Position numbers and translations under genes: made by a program. Below, piece after piece: positions 45,830 through 54,129 of a stretch of 64,000 nt of DNA. The notes under the pieces were generated by a model, which worked only from the letters and a program-made list of their open reading frames with translations, made no database searches and was not told where the DNA came from. The stretch's first letter is position 1. Each line of letters opens with the position of its first letter. Source of the stretch: ZC4RG20 sp036381515 (GTDB lineage: Bacteria > Pseudomonadota > Gammaproteobacteria > Steroidobacterales > Rariloculaceae); the NCBI GenBank assembly GCA_036381515.1, contig DASVCR010000034.1, positions 62,001-126,000 on the forward strand, read 5' to 3'.

Positions 45830-46630
45830 CTATGCGCTGCCCGGGTTCCGGGCCTGCTCCGCGTACAACGGTGCGACGCCGGGCGCGGGCGCGGCGGCAA
45901 ATGCGTCGGCCGCGGCGCGGGCGGGAGCCGCTGCGGCGCGCGCCGTCTCCAACGGCTTGCGGCCCGCGATGATCAGTCCCGCGCCTTGCAGGTAGCGCTC
46001 TTCGTGGAGGTCCCACAAGAGGCCGCGCAGGATCTCGCGTCCGCGCTGCCATCTCGCCGCGAGCGCCGCGTTGTCGAAGTCTCGGGCCGGATCGATTCCG
46101 GCACAGCGCACCGCGAAGCGGTAGAGCGGATAGAGCCAGCGCAGAGGGCCGCGCTCGGGGCTTGCCCTGACGAACGTCATGATCGCGATGCGCCCGCCGG
46201 GACGGAGGACGTCGGTCGCTCGCCGCAGCGCGCCGGCGAGATCGTAGACCGTTCCGTAGCACCACACCGACAGCACGGCGTCCACCGGCTCGTCGACGCC
46301 GTCGAGCGCGACGGCGTCGCCGCGCACGAGCTCGACGTTGTGCCAGCCGTGGCGCTCCACGCGTCGGCGCGCCTCCGCGAGCATGCCGGCGGAGCAGTCG
46401 AGCCCGACGACGCGTCCGCGCGGCCCGACGGTCTTCACGAGCAGCGGGAAGTTGCGCCCCGTGCCGCAGCCGATGTCGATGACCGTCTTGCCTTCGAGGT
46501 TGCCGAGCAGCCCGACGACCCGCTCACGGTACCGCTCGACGTCGAGCACCTTGCCGAAGACGACGTCCATGAAGCGATCGTAGTGTCTCGAGGCCGCATC
46601 GTATTTGCGGACCGCATCCGCCAGCTGCAT
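45830..46630 (-). CDS. Class I SAM-dependent methyltransferase
   Basis: A 266-residue methyltransferase starting at the ATG at 46630 after GGGGAG. Motif I is KTVIDIGCGTGRNFPLLV (near 50), the acidic loop VVGLDCSAGMLAEARRRV, motif II VELVRGDAVALDGVDEPVDAVLSVWCYG, and LRPGGRIAIMTFVRA follows, all as in UbiE/MenG-like enzymes. The C-terminal region (YRFAVRCAGIDPARDFDN...YLQGAGLIIAGRKP) resembles membrane-lipid or small-molecule methyltransferases, followed by an alanine-rich 40-residue tail. The substrate is unknown. An alternative start at 46681 would add 17 residues. Confidence 0.88.
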   Translation of the reverse strand: MQLADAVRKYDAASRHYDRFMDVVFGKVLDVERYRERVVGLLGNLEGKTVIDIGCGTGRNFPLLVKTVGPRGRVVGLDCSAGMLAEARRRVERHGWHNVELVRGDAVALDGVDEPVDAVLSVWCYGTVYDLAGALRRATDVLRPGGRIAIMTFVRASPERGPLRWLYPLYRFAVRCAGIDPARDFDNAALAARWQRGREILRGLLWDLHEERYLQGAGLIIAGRKPLETARAAAAPARAAADAFAAAPAPGVAPLYAEQARNPGSA

Positions 46631-46860
46631 CGCGCGACTCCCCGGCTCGGGCCAGCGACATCGGCCGAATGCAAGTTCCATACCCCGAGCGCACGCGGTT
46701 GCGACCGTCGCGCGATGGCGACCACGTGCACTCGGTCGTGATGCGCGTCTGCTCGGATCGAGAGCGCATGCACGCATGCCGATCGTGCCGATGCGGCTCG
46801 GAGCAACGGCACGCTGTACTATGTGATCCCGGGGAAGCGGGACGAAGGAGGGAAACCGAA

Positions 46861-47430
46861 ATGCGGATAGTGCTCGGGCTCTGGCTCTTGCAGGCGTTCT
46901 CCGCGGGCTCGGCATGGCTCGTGCTGTCCGGCGGAAGTCGAAGCGAGGTCCTCGTCTGGATTGCGCTGATGATGAGCGTCGGCTTGCTCGCGGCCCTGTG
47001 GTTCTGGACGGCGCTGCGAGACCAGCGGCGCCTCGGCGAGGCCCGGCAGCTCGAGCGCGTCGCGAGCAGGGAGGCGGCGCTGCACGCGGACCTCGCGCGG
47101 CAGCGGGCAGCCGATACCGCGAAGCTTCGGGCGCTGACCGAGAAAGCGTCGCGGCCGCAGCGCCGGCTGCTCACGGTGAGCCTCGTCGCAGGCGGCGCGC
47201 TCGGTCTTTGCGCCGCGCTGATCGTCTCTCAGCTCGTCACGCTGGGCCTCCTCGTCGCGGCGTTCGCCGCGGGCGGCGGCACCGGCTACGTGTTGCGAGG
47301 GCGCCTGGCCCGAGGTGCCGCGTCCGCGGCCGAGCCGGTCGTGACGGTGACACGGAGCCGCCGCGGCAAGCCCGTGCTCGGACGGGCAGGGCTGCTGCTG
47401 CTCGGTCCTTCGAAGGCGAAGGCCGCGTAG
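46861..47430 (+). CDS. Small inner-membrane protein of unknown function
   Basis: A 189-residue protein with an excellent ribosome binding site (GAAGGAGGGAAA). It has two N-terminal TM segments (IVLGLWLLQAFSAGSAWLVL at about 3-22 and IALMMSVGLLAALWFWTAL at about 34-52), a basic coiled-coil-like stretch (RRLGEARQLERVASREAALHADLARQRAADTAKLR split across residues 56-95), two more TMs (LLTVSLVAGGALGLCAALIV and LVTLGLLVAAFAAGGGTGYV), and a basic C-terminal tail. I do not recognise the family. Confidence 0.7.
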   Translation: MRIVLGLWLLQAFSAGSAWLVLSGGSRSEVLVWIALMMSVGLLAALWFWTALRDQRRLGEARQLERVASREAALHADLARQRAADTAKLRALTEKASRPQRRLLTVSLVAGGALGLCAALIVSQLVTLGLLVAAFAAGGGTGYVLRGRLARGAASAAEPVVTVTRSRRGKPVLGRAGLLLLGPSKAKAA

Positions 47431-47563
47431 CGTTGCGACGCGCCGCGTTGCGCAGAGCGAGCGGGGGAAGCACGGCGACGCTGCGTCCGAGGCGCGTCGC
47501 ACTCCGCATGGCGACGGGCGGCGCCCGTGCGAACGGTGCGCGGGCGGCACGTCCTCGCGCAGG

Positions 47564-48853
47564 TTACAGCGCCATGTCGAAGCCGACGAGCACGTAGTGT
47601 TCCTTCGTCTGATGCCCGACGAACGGCGGGCCCCCGTGATCGGTGTCGAGGAGGTCGGCGTTGATCTCGAAGACCGCCTTGATGTTGCGCATCAGGTAGT
47701 ACGACGCGTTGAAGGTCAGCGAATTGATGTCGATGCCCTCGTACACCGTGCCGGTGCCGTCGAAGTCGCCGGCATCGGCGTAGTTGTAGAGCACCGAAAA
47801 GCTCCAGCGGTCGTTGCGGATGTAGTCGACGCCGCCGAACATGCCGGTCCAATCGAAATCGCGCCCGGGCGCGGCGTCGAGAAAATCTTCCCATTCGTTC
47901 CACAAGACTTGCGCGTACCAGTGCACGCGGCCGCTCGGTAAGGTTCCGGCGAAATCGAGCCCGAGGATCGACTTGTCCGTGTCCCTCGTCCCTCGCGCGG
48001 TGCCGGCGAACCCCCCGGCGCTGCGCTGCTCGCCGGCGAGCGCGAACACGCCGACGTCGACGGGCCCGGCCGGAATGCCGACCCGGCCGAAGAAGCTCTT
48101 GCGATTGTCGTTGTCGAACATCGCGTCCGGGCGGCGGAAGCCCGGGCTGTCGATGTCGAAGTTATCCGTGATGCCGTTGCCGTTCACGGCGCCGACCGCG
48201 ACGTCGAATTCGCCAATGCCCCGATCGACGATCACGCCGCGATCGTACGTGATGCCCGCGGCGCGGTACGCGTAGAAGTCCTGGAACGTCAGCCGCACCT
48301 CGCGGGGGAACATCAGATCGGACACCTGGAACTGGCCGAGCTGTAAGCCGGCGCCCGTCCCGAACAGGTCGCCGTGACGGAACCAGGCATCCTCGATCAG
48401 CGTCTCGCCGTTGGCGCCTTTCTCGGCGAAGATGCCGTAGAAGTAGTACGTGACGTTCTCCGACAACGGCGAGCTCGACAAGAGCTTGATCAGATACGGT
48501 GCCTGGAAGTCGAAGTCCGAGTCGTTGCCGGTGGGACCGAGCGCGGGATCGATGTCCTCGCCGTCGCGTGCCTGCACGTACGCCTGCATGCGGATCGCGA
48601 ACGGCGGCCGCGCGGGCAGCGCGAGGCGCTCGTCGCCGAGCTCGAGCGTGTTCGACGTGCGCCAGTTGGGCAGCTTGTAGTTCATGTCGGCGAAGCTCTC
48701 GCCGAACGCGTTGAGCCTCGGGAACGCGTCGTGACAGACGGAGCAGGAAAAGTTGTAGCGCCGTGCGAACTCGGGCATCGCCAGCGCGGTGTCGGCGAGC
48801 AGGAGCGTCCACAGCACCGTCAGCACGGCCAACACCGACCTCGTCCCGATCAT
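47564..48853 (-). CDS. Heme-motif outer-membrane porin (fused cytochrome-porin)
   Basis: A 429-residue protein starting at the ATG at 48853 (GGAGGACGAG ahead). After a signal peptide ending at TALA, the first mature residues hold one c-type heme motif in RYNFSCSVCHDAFPRLNAFGESF. The remaining 370 residues alternate as beta strands (IKLLSSSPLSENVTYYFYGIFAEKG, SFFGRVGIPAGPVDVGVFALAGEQ, WSFSVLYNYADAGDFDGTG, NIKAVFEINADLLD), giving roughly 16 strands. A single N-terminal heme on a porin, with NAFG after CxxCH, recalls the Cyc2-type fused cytochrome-porins, some of which oxidise iron; orthology is not established. Substrate and electron path are unknown. Confidence 0.8.
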   Translation of the reverse strand: MIGTRSVLAVLTVLWTLLLADTALAMPEFARRYNFSCSVCHDAFPRLNAFGESFADMNYKLPNWRTSNTLELGDERLALPARPPFAIRMQAYVQARDGEDIDPALGPTGNDSDFDFQAPYLIKLLSSSPLSENVTYYFYGIFAEKGANGETLIEDAWFRHGDLFGTGAGLQLGQFQVSDLMFPREVRLTFQDFYAYRAAGITYDRGVIVDRGIGEFDVAVGAVNGNGITDNFDIDSPGFRRPDAMFDNDNRKSFFGRVGIPAGPVDVGVFALAGEQRSAGGFAGTARGTRDTDKSILGLDFAGTLPSGRVHWYAQVLWNEWEDFLDAAPGRDFDWTGMFGGVDYIRNDRWSFSVLYNYADAGDFDGTGTVYEGIDINSLTFNASYYLMRNIKAVFEINADLLDTDHGGPPFVGHQTKEHYVLVGFDMAL

Positions 48854-48984
48854 CTCGTCCTCCGTGTCCGTCGCAGCCCCCGCACCACATACGCTAGCAG
48901 AGCGTTGCGCTGCGGCTGATGCGGGAATACACGTACGGGCGTCGCGCTGCCGCTTCGCCGACGCGGCCGGGACGAATAGCCGAC

Positions 48985-50205
48985 TCAGGCCGCGCGGCGC
49001 CGGCTGGCGAGAGCGAGCCAGATCACGCTCGCTCCCGCGGCCGCGAGCGCCGGCGCCATCGCGTACTGCACCGCGCGCCAGCCGAACGCGTCGAGCAGGG
49101 CGCCCGAGCCGAACGACCCGACCGCGACGAGCGCGAACACGAGGAAATCGTTCAATCCCTGCACCTTCGCCTGCTCGGCGGGAGTGTGCGCGCTGCCGAG
49201 CAGGCTGGTCGCGCCGATGAACGAGAAGTTCCAGCCGATGCCGAGCGCGATCAGCGCGGCGTAGAAGTGGTGCAGATCGACGCCCAGGAGCGCGATCGCG
49301 CCGCAGACGCCGATCAGGCCGAGACCGACGGCGATGACCGGCAGCTGGCCGAAGCGTGCGATCACGTTGCCCGTGAAGAACGCGGGCGCGAACATCGCGA
49401 GGATGTGCCAGCGGACGACATCCGCCGCATGACCCGACGTGAAGCCGTGGCCGACCATCGCGAGCGGCGTCGACGTCATGACGAGGCTCATCGCGGAGAA
49501 CCCGACCATGCCGCAGAGCGCCGCGACGACGAAGACGGGCTGGCGGGCGATGACCGAAAGAGGCCTGCCGGAAGCCCGGCCGCCGGCCGCTGCGGCGGGG
49601 CGAGGGATGTCGAGGAACAGGAGCCCGAGCGCGCCGACGACGTTGAGCCCGATGCTCGCGAGATAGGCGTTCGCGTAGGCGGTCGCGGCGGGCGCCGCGG
49701 ACGTCAGGCGCACGATCTCGGGGCCGATCAGCGCGCTCAGCAGCCCGCCCGCGAAGACCCACGAGATGGCCTTCGGCTTGAAGGCGTCGGATGCGGTGTC
49801 CGCGGCGGCGAAACGGTAGAAGCCGTGAAACGCCTGATAGACGCCGATCGCGACGGCGCCCGCGACGAGCATCTCGAAGCTGCCCGCGTGTAACGCGCGC
49901 GCGCAGAGCGCCGCGCCGATCCCGCCCGCGAGCGTGCCGACGAGGAAGCCCGAACGCCGTCCGAAACGGCCCATGAAGATCGACGCGGCCGGCGCCGTGA
50001 ACATCGACGCGAGCACGACCATCGAGACGGGCAGCGTCGCGAGCGCCTTGTTGTCGGCGAGCAGCGCGCCGGCGAGGCCCGCGACGATGATGTTCACGGC
50101 GAGCTGCGAGCCGGGCACCGCATTCGCGAACACGAGCACGGCGACGTTGCGCTTCGCGCGGCGGTCGGACAGCGAGACGAGGGCGTCTTCAGCGGGTGCG
50201 GCCAT
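48985..50205 (-). CDS. MFS transporter
   Basis: A 406-residue 12-TM transporter starting at the ATG at 50205 (GAGAGG ahead). TM1-2 include VAVLVFANAVPGSQLAVNIIVAGLAG; the loop 2/3 motif is SIFMGRFGRRSGFLVG, a variant of GRxGRR. Its overall pattern, with IGWNFSFIGATSLLGSAHTPAEQAKVQGLNDFLVF near TM10, fits the MFS_1 group of uncharacterised proteobacterial permeases that accompany heme or metal metabolism. The substrate is unknown. The upstream frame extension to 50262 lacks a ribosome binding site. Confidence 0.85.
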   Translation of the reverse strand: MAAPAEDALVSLSDRRAKRNVAVLVFANAVPGSQLAVNIIVAGLAGALLADNKALATLPVSMVVLASMFTAPAASIFMGRFGRRSGFLVGTLAGGIGAALCARALHAGSFEMLVAGAVAIGVYQAFHGFYRFAAADTASDAFKPKAISWVFAGGLLSALIGPEIVRLTSAAPAATAYANAYLASIGLNVVGALGLLFLDIPRPAAAAGGRASGRPLSVIARQPVFVVAALCGMVGFSAMSLVMTSTPLAMVGHGFTSGHAADVVRWHILAMFAPAFFTGNVIARFGQLPVIAVGLGLIGVCGAIALLGVDLHHFYAALIALGIGWNFSFIGATSLLGSAHTPAEQAKVQGLNDFLVFALVAVGSFGSGALLDAFGWRAVQYAMAPALAAAGASVIWLALASRRRAA

Positions 50206-50381
50206 GCCGGTGTCCTCTCGGAGCGGCGCAAGGCCGCCTCGAGATTCGACGAAAGGCGGCATGTTAAGGCATTCCGACGAGCGGCGCGTGCTCCGCTTGG
50301 GGGCGGCAAGCCGCGAGGGGCCGAGTCGAGCGTGCCCGGCGCGGTATTACGCGCGCGGCGCTCCGTTGTCGGACCGGCGCT

Positions 50382-51821
50382 TTACGGGCTCGGCGGCGAG
50401 CCGGCACGCGGCGGCGCGGGCTCCTCGTCCCGCGGCGGCGCGTCCGACGGCGCCGCGTCCGAGTCCGGAGTCTCGGGCTCGGCGTTCGACGGCGTGCTCT
50501 CCGGGCCCGATGCCGCGGAGTCCGCCGGCTCGGCTTCGCGCTCGGTCTCCGGCTCCGCCGTCGCATCGCGCTCCCGCTCGGGTGCCGATTCGCGTTCCGG
50601 CTCGGCCGCGGATCCGCGCTCCGGCTCGGCCTCCGCGCCGGCCTCCGCTGCGGCGACCCGGGTCGGCGTCAGCAGACCGTCGACGACGTGCACGCGCAGA
50701 TTGCCGCGCTCGAGATCAGAGGCCACGACCGAGGCGTCGCCGACCGTGAACTCGTCGCCTTCGACGTCGACGTTCACGGTGCCGCCGTCGATCGTCAGCG
50801 CTTCCCGGATGTTGCGTGCCATCTCGCGGTCGAGATCGTCGGCGACGATGTGCGCGCGGAGCAGCCGCACGAGCTCCGCGCGGTTTTCCGGCGCGAGCAG
50901 CTCCTCGCGCGTCAAGCCCGACATCGACTCGAACGCTTCGTCCGTCGGCGCGAAGACGGTGTACGCGGTCGAGCCCGTCAGCGCGTCGGCGAGACCGGCC
51001 GCTTTTACGGCCGCGACGAAGATCGAGAGATCGTCGCGCTCGGCGGCGATCTCGTCGAGCCATTCGGGGTTCGAAGGCTCGGGCTCCGTCTCGGGCTCCG
51101 CCTCCGACGGCACGTCCTCGGCCGGTTCCGGCTCGGCGCTCGCGAGGCTCTCCTCGATCGCCTCGGGCACCTCGCCGCCCGACGCCGCCGCGATGCGCTC
51201 CTCGATCTCGGCCGCGCGGTTCAGCCGATCGATCGGCCAGACGCGCAGCGCGGTCGCGTCGATCTGCGCCATCAGGCCGCCGTCCGTGAGCCTGAACGCA
51301 CGGATACCGCCGATGAACTGCTCCTCGGCCGCGACGCCTTCCGATCCTGCCGCCGCCTGTGCCGAAAGCGCACCGTCCCATTGACCGGAAACGAACCGCG
51401 AGTAGTTGTCCTCGTCGGCGAAGAGCAGGATCAGCTTGTAGTTCTCGAGCCCCGCGCCGAGGCCGATGCCGGCGGCGCCGAGCCTCATGAACGTGACGTC
51501 GCTGCCGTCGCTCTTGCGCGCGACGCCGGTGCCGCCGAGGCCCGTCACGATCAGGCCGCCCTTCGTCGTCTCGAAGACGGCATGGCCGTAGGCTTGTTCG
51601 AGCAGCGACGCCGCGGACGCGCTCCGCTCGCGCAGCTGCTCGAGCGCCGCGTCCGCCTCGCGGATCAGCTCCTCGCGCCGCTCCGCGAGAATCAGGTCGT
51701 CGTCCTCGTCGGCGTCGCGGCTTGCGGAAGTCCCGCGTCCGGCGCCGTCCTGCGCTTGCACCGGTCCGAGCCCCAGCGCCACGACCGCGAGCGCCGTGCA
51801 GAGCGCGATCTCGAATCTCAT
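50382..51821 (-). CDS. SYLF (YSC84) - fasciclin fusion protein with acidic tail
   Basis: A 479-residue exported protein with a signal peptide to PVQAQ. Residues about 45-195 form a SYLF/YSC84 lipid-binding domain (AYGHAVFETTKGGLIVTGLGGTGVARKSDG, LGAAGIGLGAGLENYKLILLFADED). A Glu/Pro-rich linker (about 200-245) leads to a FAS1/fasciclin domain (DDLSIFVAAVKAAGLADAL, YTVFAPTDEAFESM, LLRAHIVADD, GNLRVHVVDGLLTPT, about 255-395). The last 80 residues are a Glu/Pro/Arg/Ser low-complexity tail. SYLF binds phosphoinositides in eukaryotes and FAS1 mediates adhesion, so an envelope adhesion or lipid-sensing role is plausible. The fusion is unusual. Confidence 0.82.
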   Translation of the reverse strand: MRFEIALCTALAVVALGLGPVQAQDGAGRGTSASRDADEDDDLILAERREELIREADAALEQLRERSASAASLLEQAYGHAVFETTKGGLIVTGLGGTGVARKSDGSDVTFMRLGAAGIGLGAGLENYKLILLFADEDNYSRFVSGQWDGALSAQAAAGSEGVAAEEQFIGGIRAFRLTDGGLMAQIDATALRVWPIDRLNRAAEIEERIAAASGGEVPEAIEESLASAEPEPAEDVPSEAEPETEPEPSNPEWLDEIAAERDDLSIFVAAVKAAGLADALTGSTAYTVFAPTDEAFESMSGLTREELLAPENRAELVRLLRAHIVADDLDREMARNIREALTIDGGTVNVDVEGDEFTVGDASVVASDLERGNLRVHVVDGLLTPTRVAAAEAGAEAEPERGSAAEPERESAPERERDATAEPETEREAEPADSAASGPESTPSNAEPETPDSDAAPSDAPPRDEEPAPPRAGSPPSP

Positions 51822-52012
51822 CGTCGTCCCTCCGCGTTGCGACGTGCCGTTCGCGAAGACGCAAGGGTCGTGCCAACCGGCGATCGACGCGGCGCCGAGA
51901 GCAATAACGGGAAAGGAGACCCGAGAGCCGCGGCGGGGCCGTTTCGAGGTGCCGAATCCCTAAGCGTTTTTTCGCGTGCGCCGTGGACTTTTCCGGCCGC
52001 GCTATCTGCCCG

Positions 52013-52390
52013 TCATCGCCGAGCCTCGATGAGGCGGCGAAGCGACTCGACGCGCCGGCGGTTCGTGCCGAGGTCGTGTCGGCCGACCCGCGAGCACGAG
52101 CGGACGTGCAGCACGTGGCCGTCGAAATAAAGCTCGACGTCGTCGACGAAGCGCAGCAGCCGCGTGCGGAATTCCGCGTGGATGTAGATCGCCTCGTCGC
52201 GGATGATCCTGACGCGCGGCAGCGCGCGGAGCACGTGCCGCGCGTCCGCGATCGTGCCGCGGATCGGCTCGATGTAGTGCGTCCTGTCGGCGGGATCGGC
52301 CTGCGAGCACACGCAGTTCGGCGTGGGCTTGCACGGCGCAAGGCGCCCGTCGCGGACGCCGAGGTCGTTCGGTCTTGCAGAAGAGAACAT
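52013..52390 (-). CDS. DUF1499 family protein
   Basis: A 125-residue protein starting at the ATG at 52390 with GAGGAG ahead. LAPCKPTPNCVCSQADPADRTHYIEPI is the DUF1499 entry motif (cPxsPNCVSS-like, with CVCS here), followed by IIRDEAIYIHAEFRTRLLRFVDDVELYFDG and VGRHDLGTNRRRVESLR. No signal peptide is visible from this start. The function is unknown. It follows the MFS gene by 11 bases on the same strand and is probably co-transcribed. Confidence 0.87.
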   Translation of the reverse strand: MFSSARPNDLGVRDGRLAPCKPTPNCVCSQADPADRTHYIEPIRGTIADARHVLRALPRVRIIRDEAIYIHAEFRTRLLRFVDDVELYFDGHVLHVRSCSRVGRHDLGTNRRRVESLRRLIEARR

Positions 52391-52401
52391 CTTTCCGCTC
52401 C

Positions 52402-54063
52402 TCAGCCGAGCTCGTGCGGACCGGTGAGCGGCACGTAGGACTCGCGCACGCGGCCGGCGTCGGGCGCGAGGCTCGTCTGCCGCTCGATCGTCCGCCGCAC
52501 GCGCGGCGGCTCGGGGCCGACGTGCAGCGCGCGGATGCGCTCGACGACCGCGGCGTCGTGCTGCGTGACGCGCTGACTCATCCGCACGTATTCGAGCCAC
52601 GTCGGTGCCTGGAAGCGCTCGATCCAGATCTCGGGATCGGCGAGATCGCGCAGCAGCGACCAGCGCTGGGCGCCGTCGCGCCGCCTGATCCTGCGCCGCT
52701 CGGCCATCAAACCCAGGAACTCGATGACGTTCTCCTCGCGTATGCGGTACTCGACCGAGACGACGATCGGCCCACTGCGCGGCTGGATCTCGAGCTTGAC
52801 GGCGGGCTCCTGCCAGCGCGCGAGCGGATCGAGATTCAGCGTGTCCGTCTGCTTGAGCGCGAAGCGCCGTCCGATCGCGATGTCGACGAGCAGCACGAGC
52901 ACGGACGATGCGAGCGCGACGGAGAGGCCGAAGCGCTCCGTCATCAATCCCCAAGCCCAGCTGCCGAGTGCGATGCCGCCGAACGTCACGACCTGGTACT
53001 GCGACAGCGCGCGGCCGACGACCCAGCGCGGCGCCGACGTCTGCACGGTCGCGTTGAACGTCGAGAGCGCAAGCACCCAGGCGGCGCCGCAAAGGAGCAT
53101 CGCGGGGATCGTCGTGAGCAGCCAGCGGCTCAGCGCGGCAAGCACGGTCGCGGCGCCGAACACGGCGAGCGCGACGCGCACGATCGATTCGTTGCTGAGC
53201 GACGCGCGCAGCCGGTGCGTCGAGAACGCACCGCCGACCGCGCCGATCCCGAATGCGCCGAGCAGCACGCCGTACGTGACCGGACCGCCCCCGATCAGGT
53301 CGCGGGCGATCAGCGGCATCAGCGCCGTCACCGCGCTTGCGCCCAGGCCGAACACGAAGCCGCGGAGCAGCGTCGAGCTGATGTTCGGGGACATCGCGAC
53401 GTAGCGGATGCCGGCCTGGATCGCGGTCCAGAGCCGCTCGCGCGGCAGGAGCCGCGGCTCGCTCGCCGGCCGCCAGCGGACGAGCACGCCGATGATGCCG
53501 ACGTACGTGAACGCGTTGATCGAGAACGCGACTGCCGCGCCGAACGCCGCGACGATGAAACCGCCGAGCGCCGGGCCGACGCTGCGTGCGATGTTGAAGC
53601 CCATGCTGTTCATCGCGACGGCCGTCGGCAGGTCCTCGCGCGGCACCATCATGCCGACCGACGACTGCCACGCCGGCGCGTTGAACGCCTGCCCGCAGCC
53701 GATCAGGAACGTCAGAAGCAGCAGCAGCCACGGCGTGATCAGGCCGAGAAACGCGCCGGCGGCGAGCGCGACCGACACGAGCAGCATGAAGACCTGCGCC
53801 GCGAGCATCATGCGCCGCCGGTCGAAGTTGTCCGCGAGCGCGCCCGCGACGAGCGCGAACAGCACGATCGGCAGCGACGTCGACGTCTGCACGAGGGTGA
53901 CCATCTCGGACGACGCCGCGATCTGCAGCATCAGCCACGACGCGCCGACGGTCTGGATCAGGCCGCCGAACTGCGAGACGACGTTTGCGAGCCAGACGTT
54001 GCGGAAGACGGGATGCCGAAAAGGGGAGAGCGCCGACGAGCGCGGCGCTCGGGCCGCGCTCAC
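52402..54063 (-). CDS. MFS transporter with C-terminal monooxygenase-like domain (MFS_3)
   Basis: A 553-residue protein. Residues about 1-415 are a 12-TM MFS_3 (enterobactin-exporter-like) transporter, with ALVAGALADNFDRRRMML after TM2 and PAWQSSVGMMVPREDLPTAVAMNSMGFNIARSVGPALGG split over TM4-TM5. After it, about 130 residues (IVVSVEYRIREENVIEFLGLMAERRRIRRRDGAQRWSLLRDLADPEIWIERF) resemble an antibiotic-biosynthesis-monooxygenase ferredoxin-like domain, a combination known in this subfamily. The substrate is unknown. The DUF1499 gene follows directly. Confidence 0.88.
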   Translation of the reverse strand: MSAARAPRSSALSPFRHPVFRNVWLANVVSQFGGLIQTVGASWLMLQIAASSEMVTLVQTSTSLPIVLFALVAGALADNFDRRRMMLAAQVFMLLVSVALAAGAFLGLITPWLLLLLTFLIGCGQAFNAPAWQSSVGMMVPREDLPTAVAMNSMGFNIARSVGPALGGFIVAAFGAAVAFSINAFTYVGIIGVLVRWRPASEPRLLPRERLWTAIQAGIRYVAMSPNISSTLLRGFVFGLGASAVTALMPLIARDLIGGGPVTYGVLLGAFGIGAVGGAFSTHRLRASLSNESIVRVALAVFGAATVLAALSRWLLTTIPAMLLCGAAWVLALSTFNATVQTSAPRWVVGRALSQYQVVTFGGIALGSWAWGLMTERFGLSVALASSVLVLLVDIAIGRRFALKQTDTLNLDPLARWQEPAVKLEIQPRSGPIVVSVEYRIREENVIEFLGLMAERRRIRRRDGAQRWSLLRDLADPEIWIERFQAPTWLEYVRMSQRVTQHDAAVVERIRALHVGPEPPRVRRTIERQTSLAPDAGRVRESYVPLTGPHELG

Positions 54064-54129
54064 CGGCGTTGTGGTCGGTTCGGAGGCGCGGCCCTCGACC
54101 GAGGGCCGCTGATCGGTCGCGTCGATCGC

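Noticed and set aside
43257..46265. A 1002-codon minus-strand frame across polB
   Set aside because: It is antisense to DNA polymerase II, which has all exonuclease and polymerase motifs.
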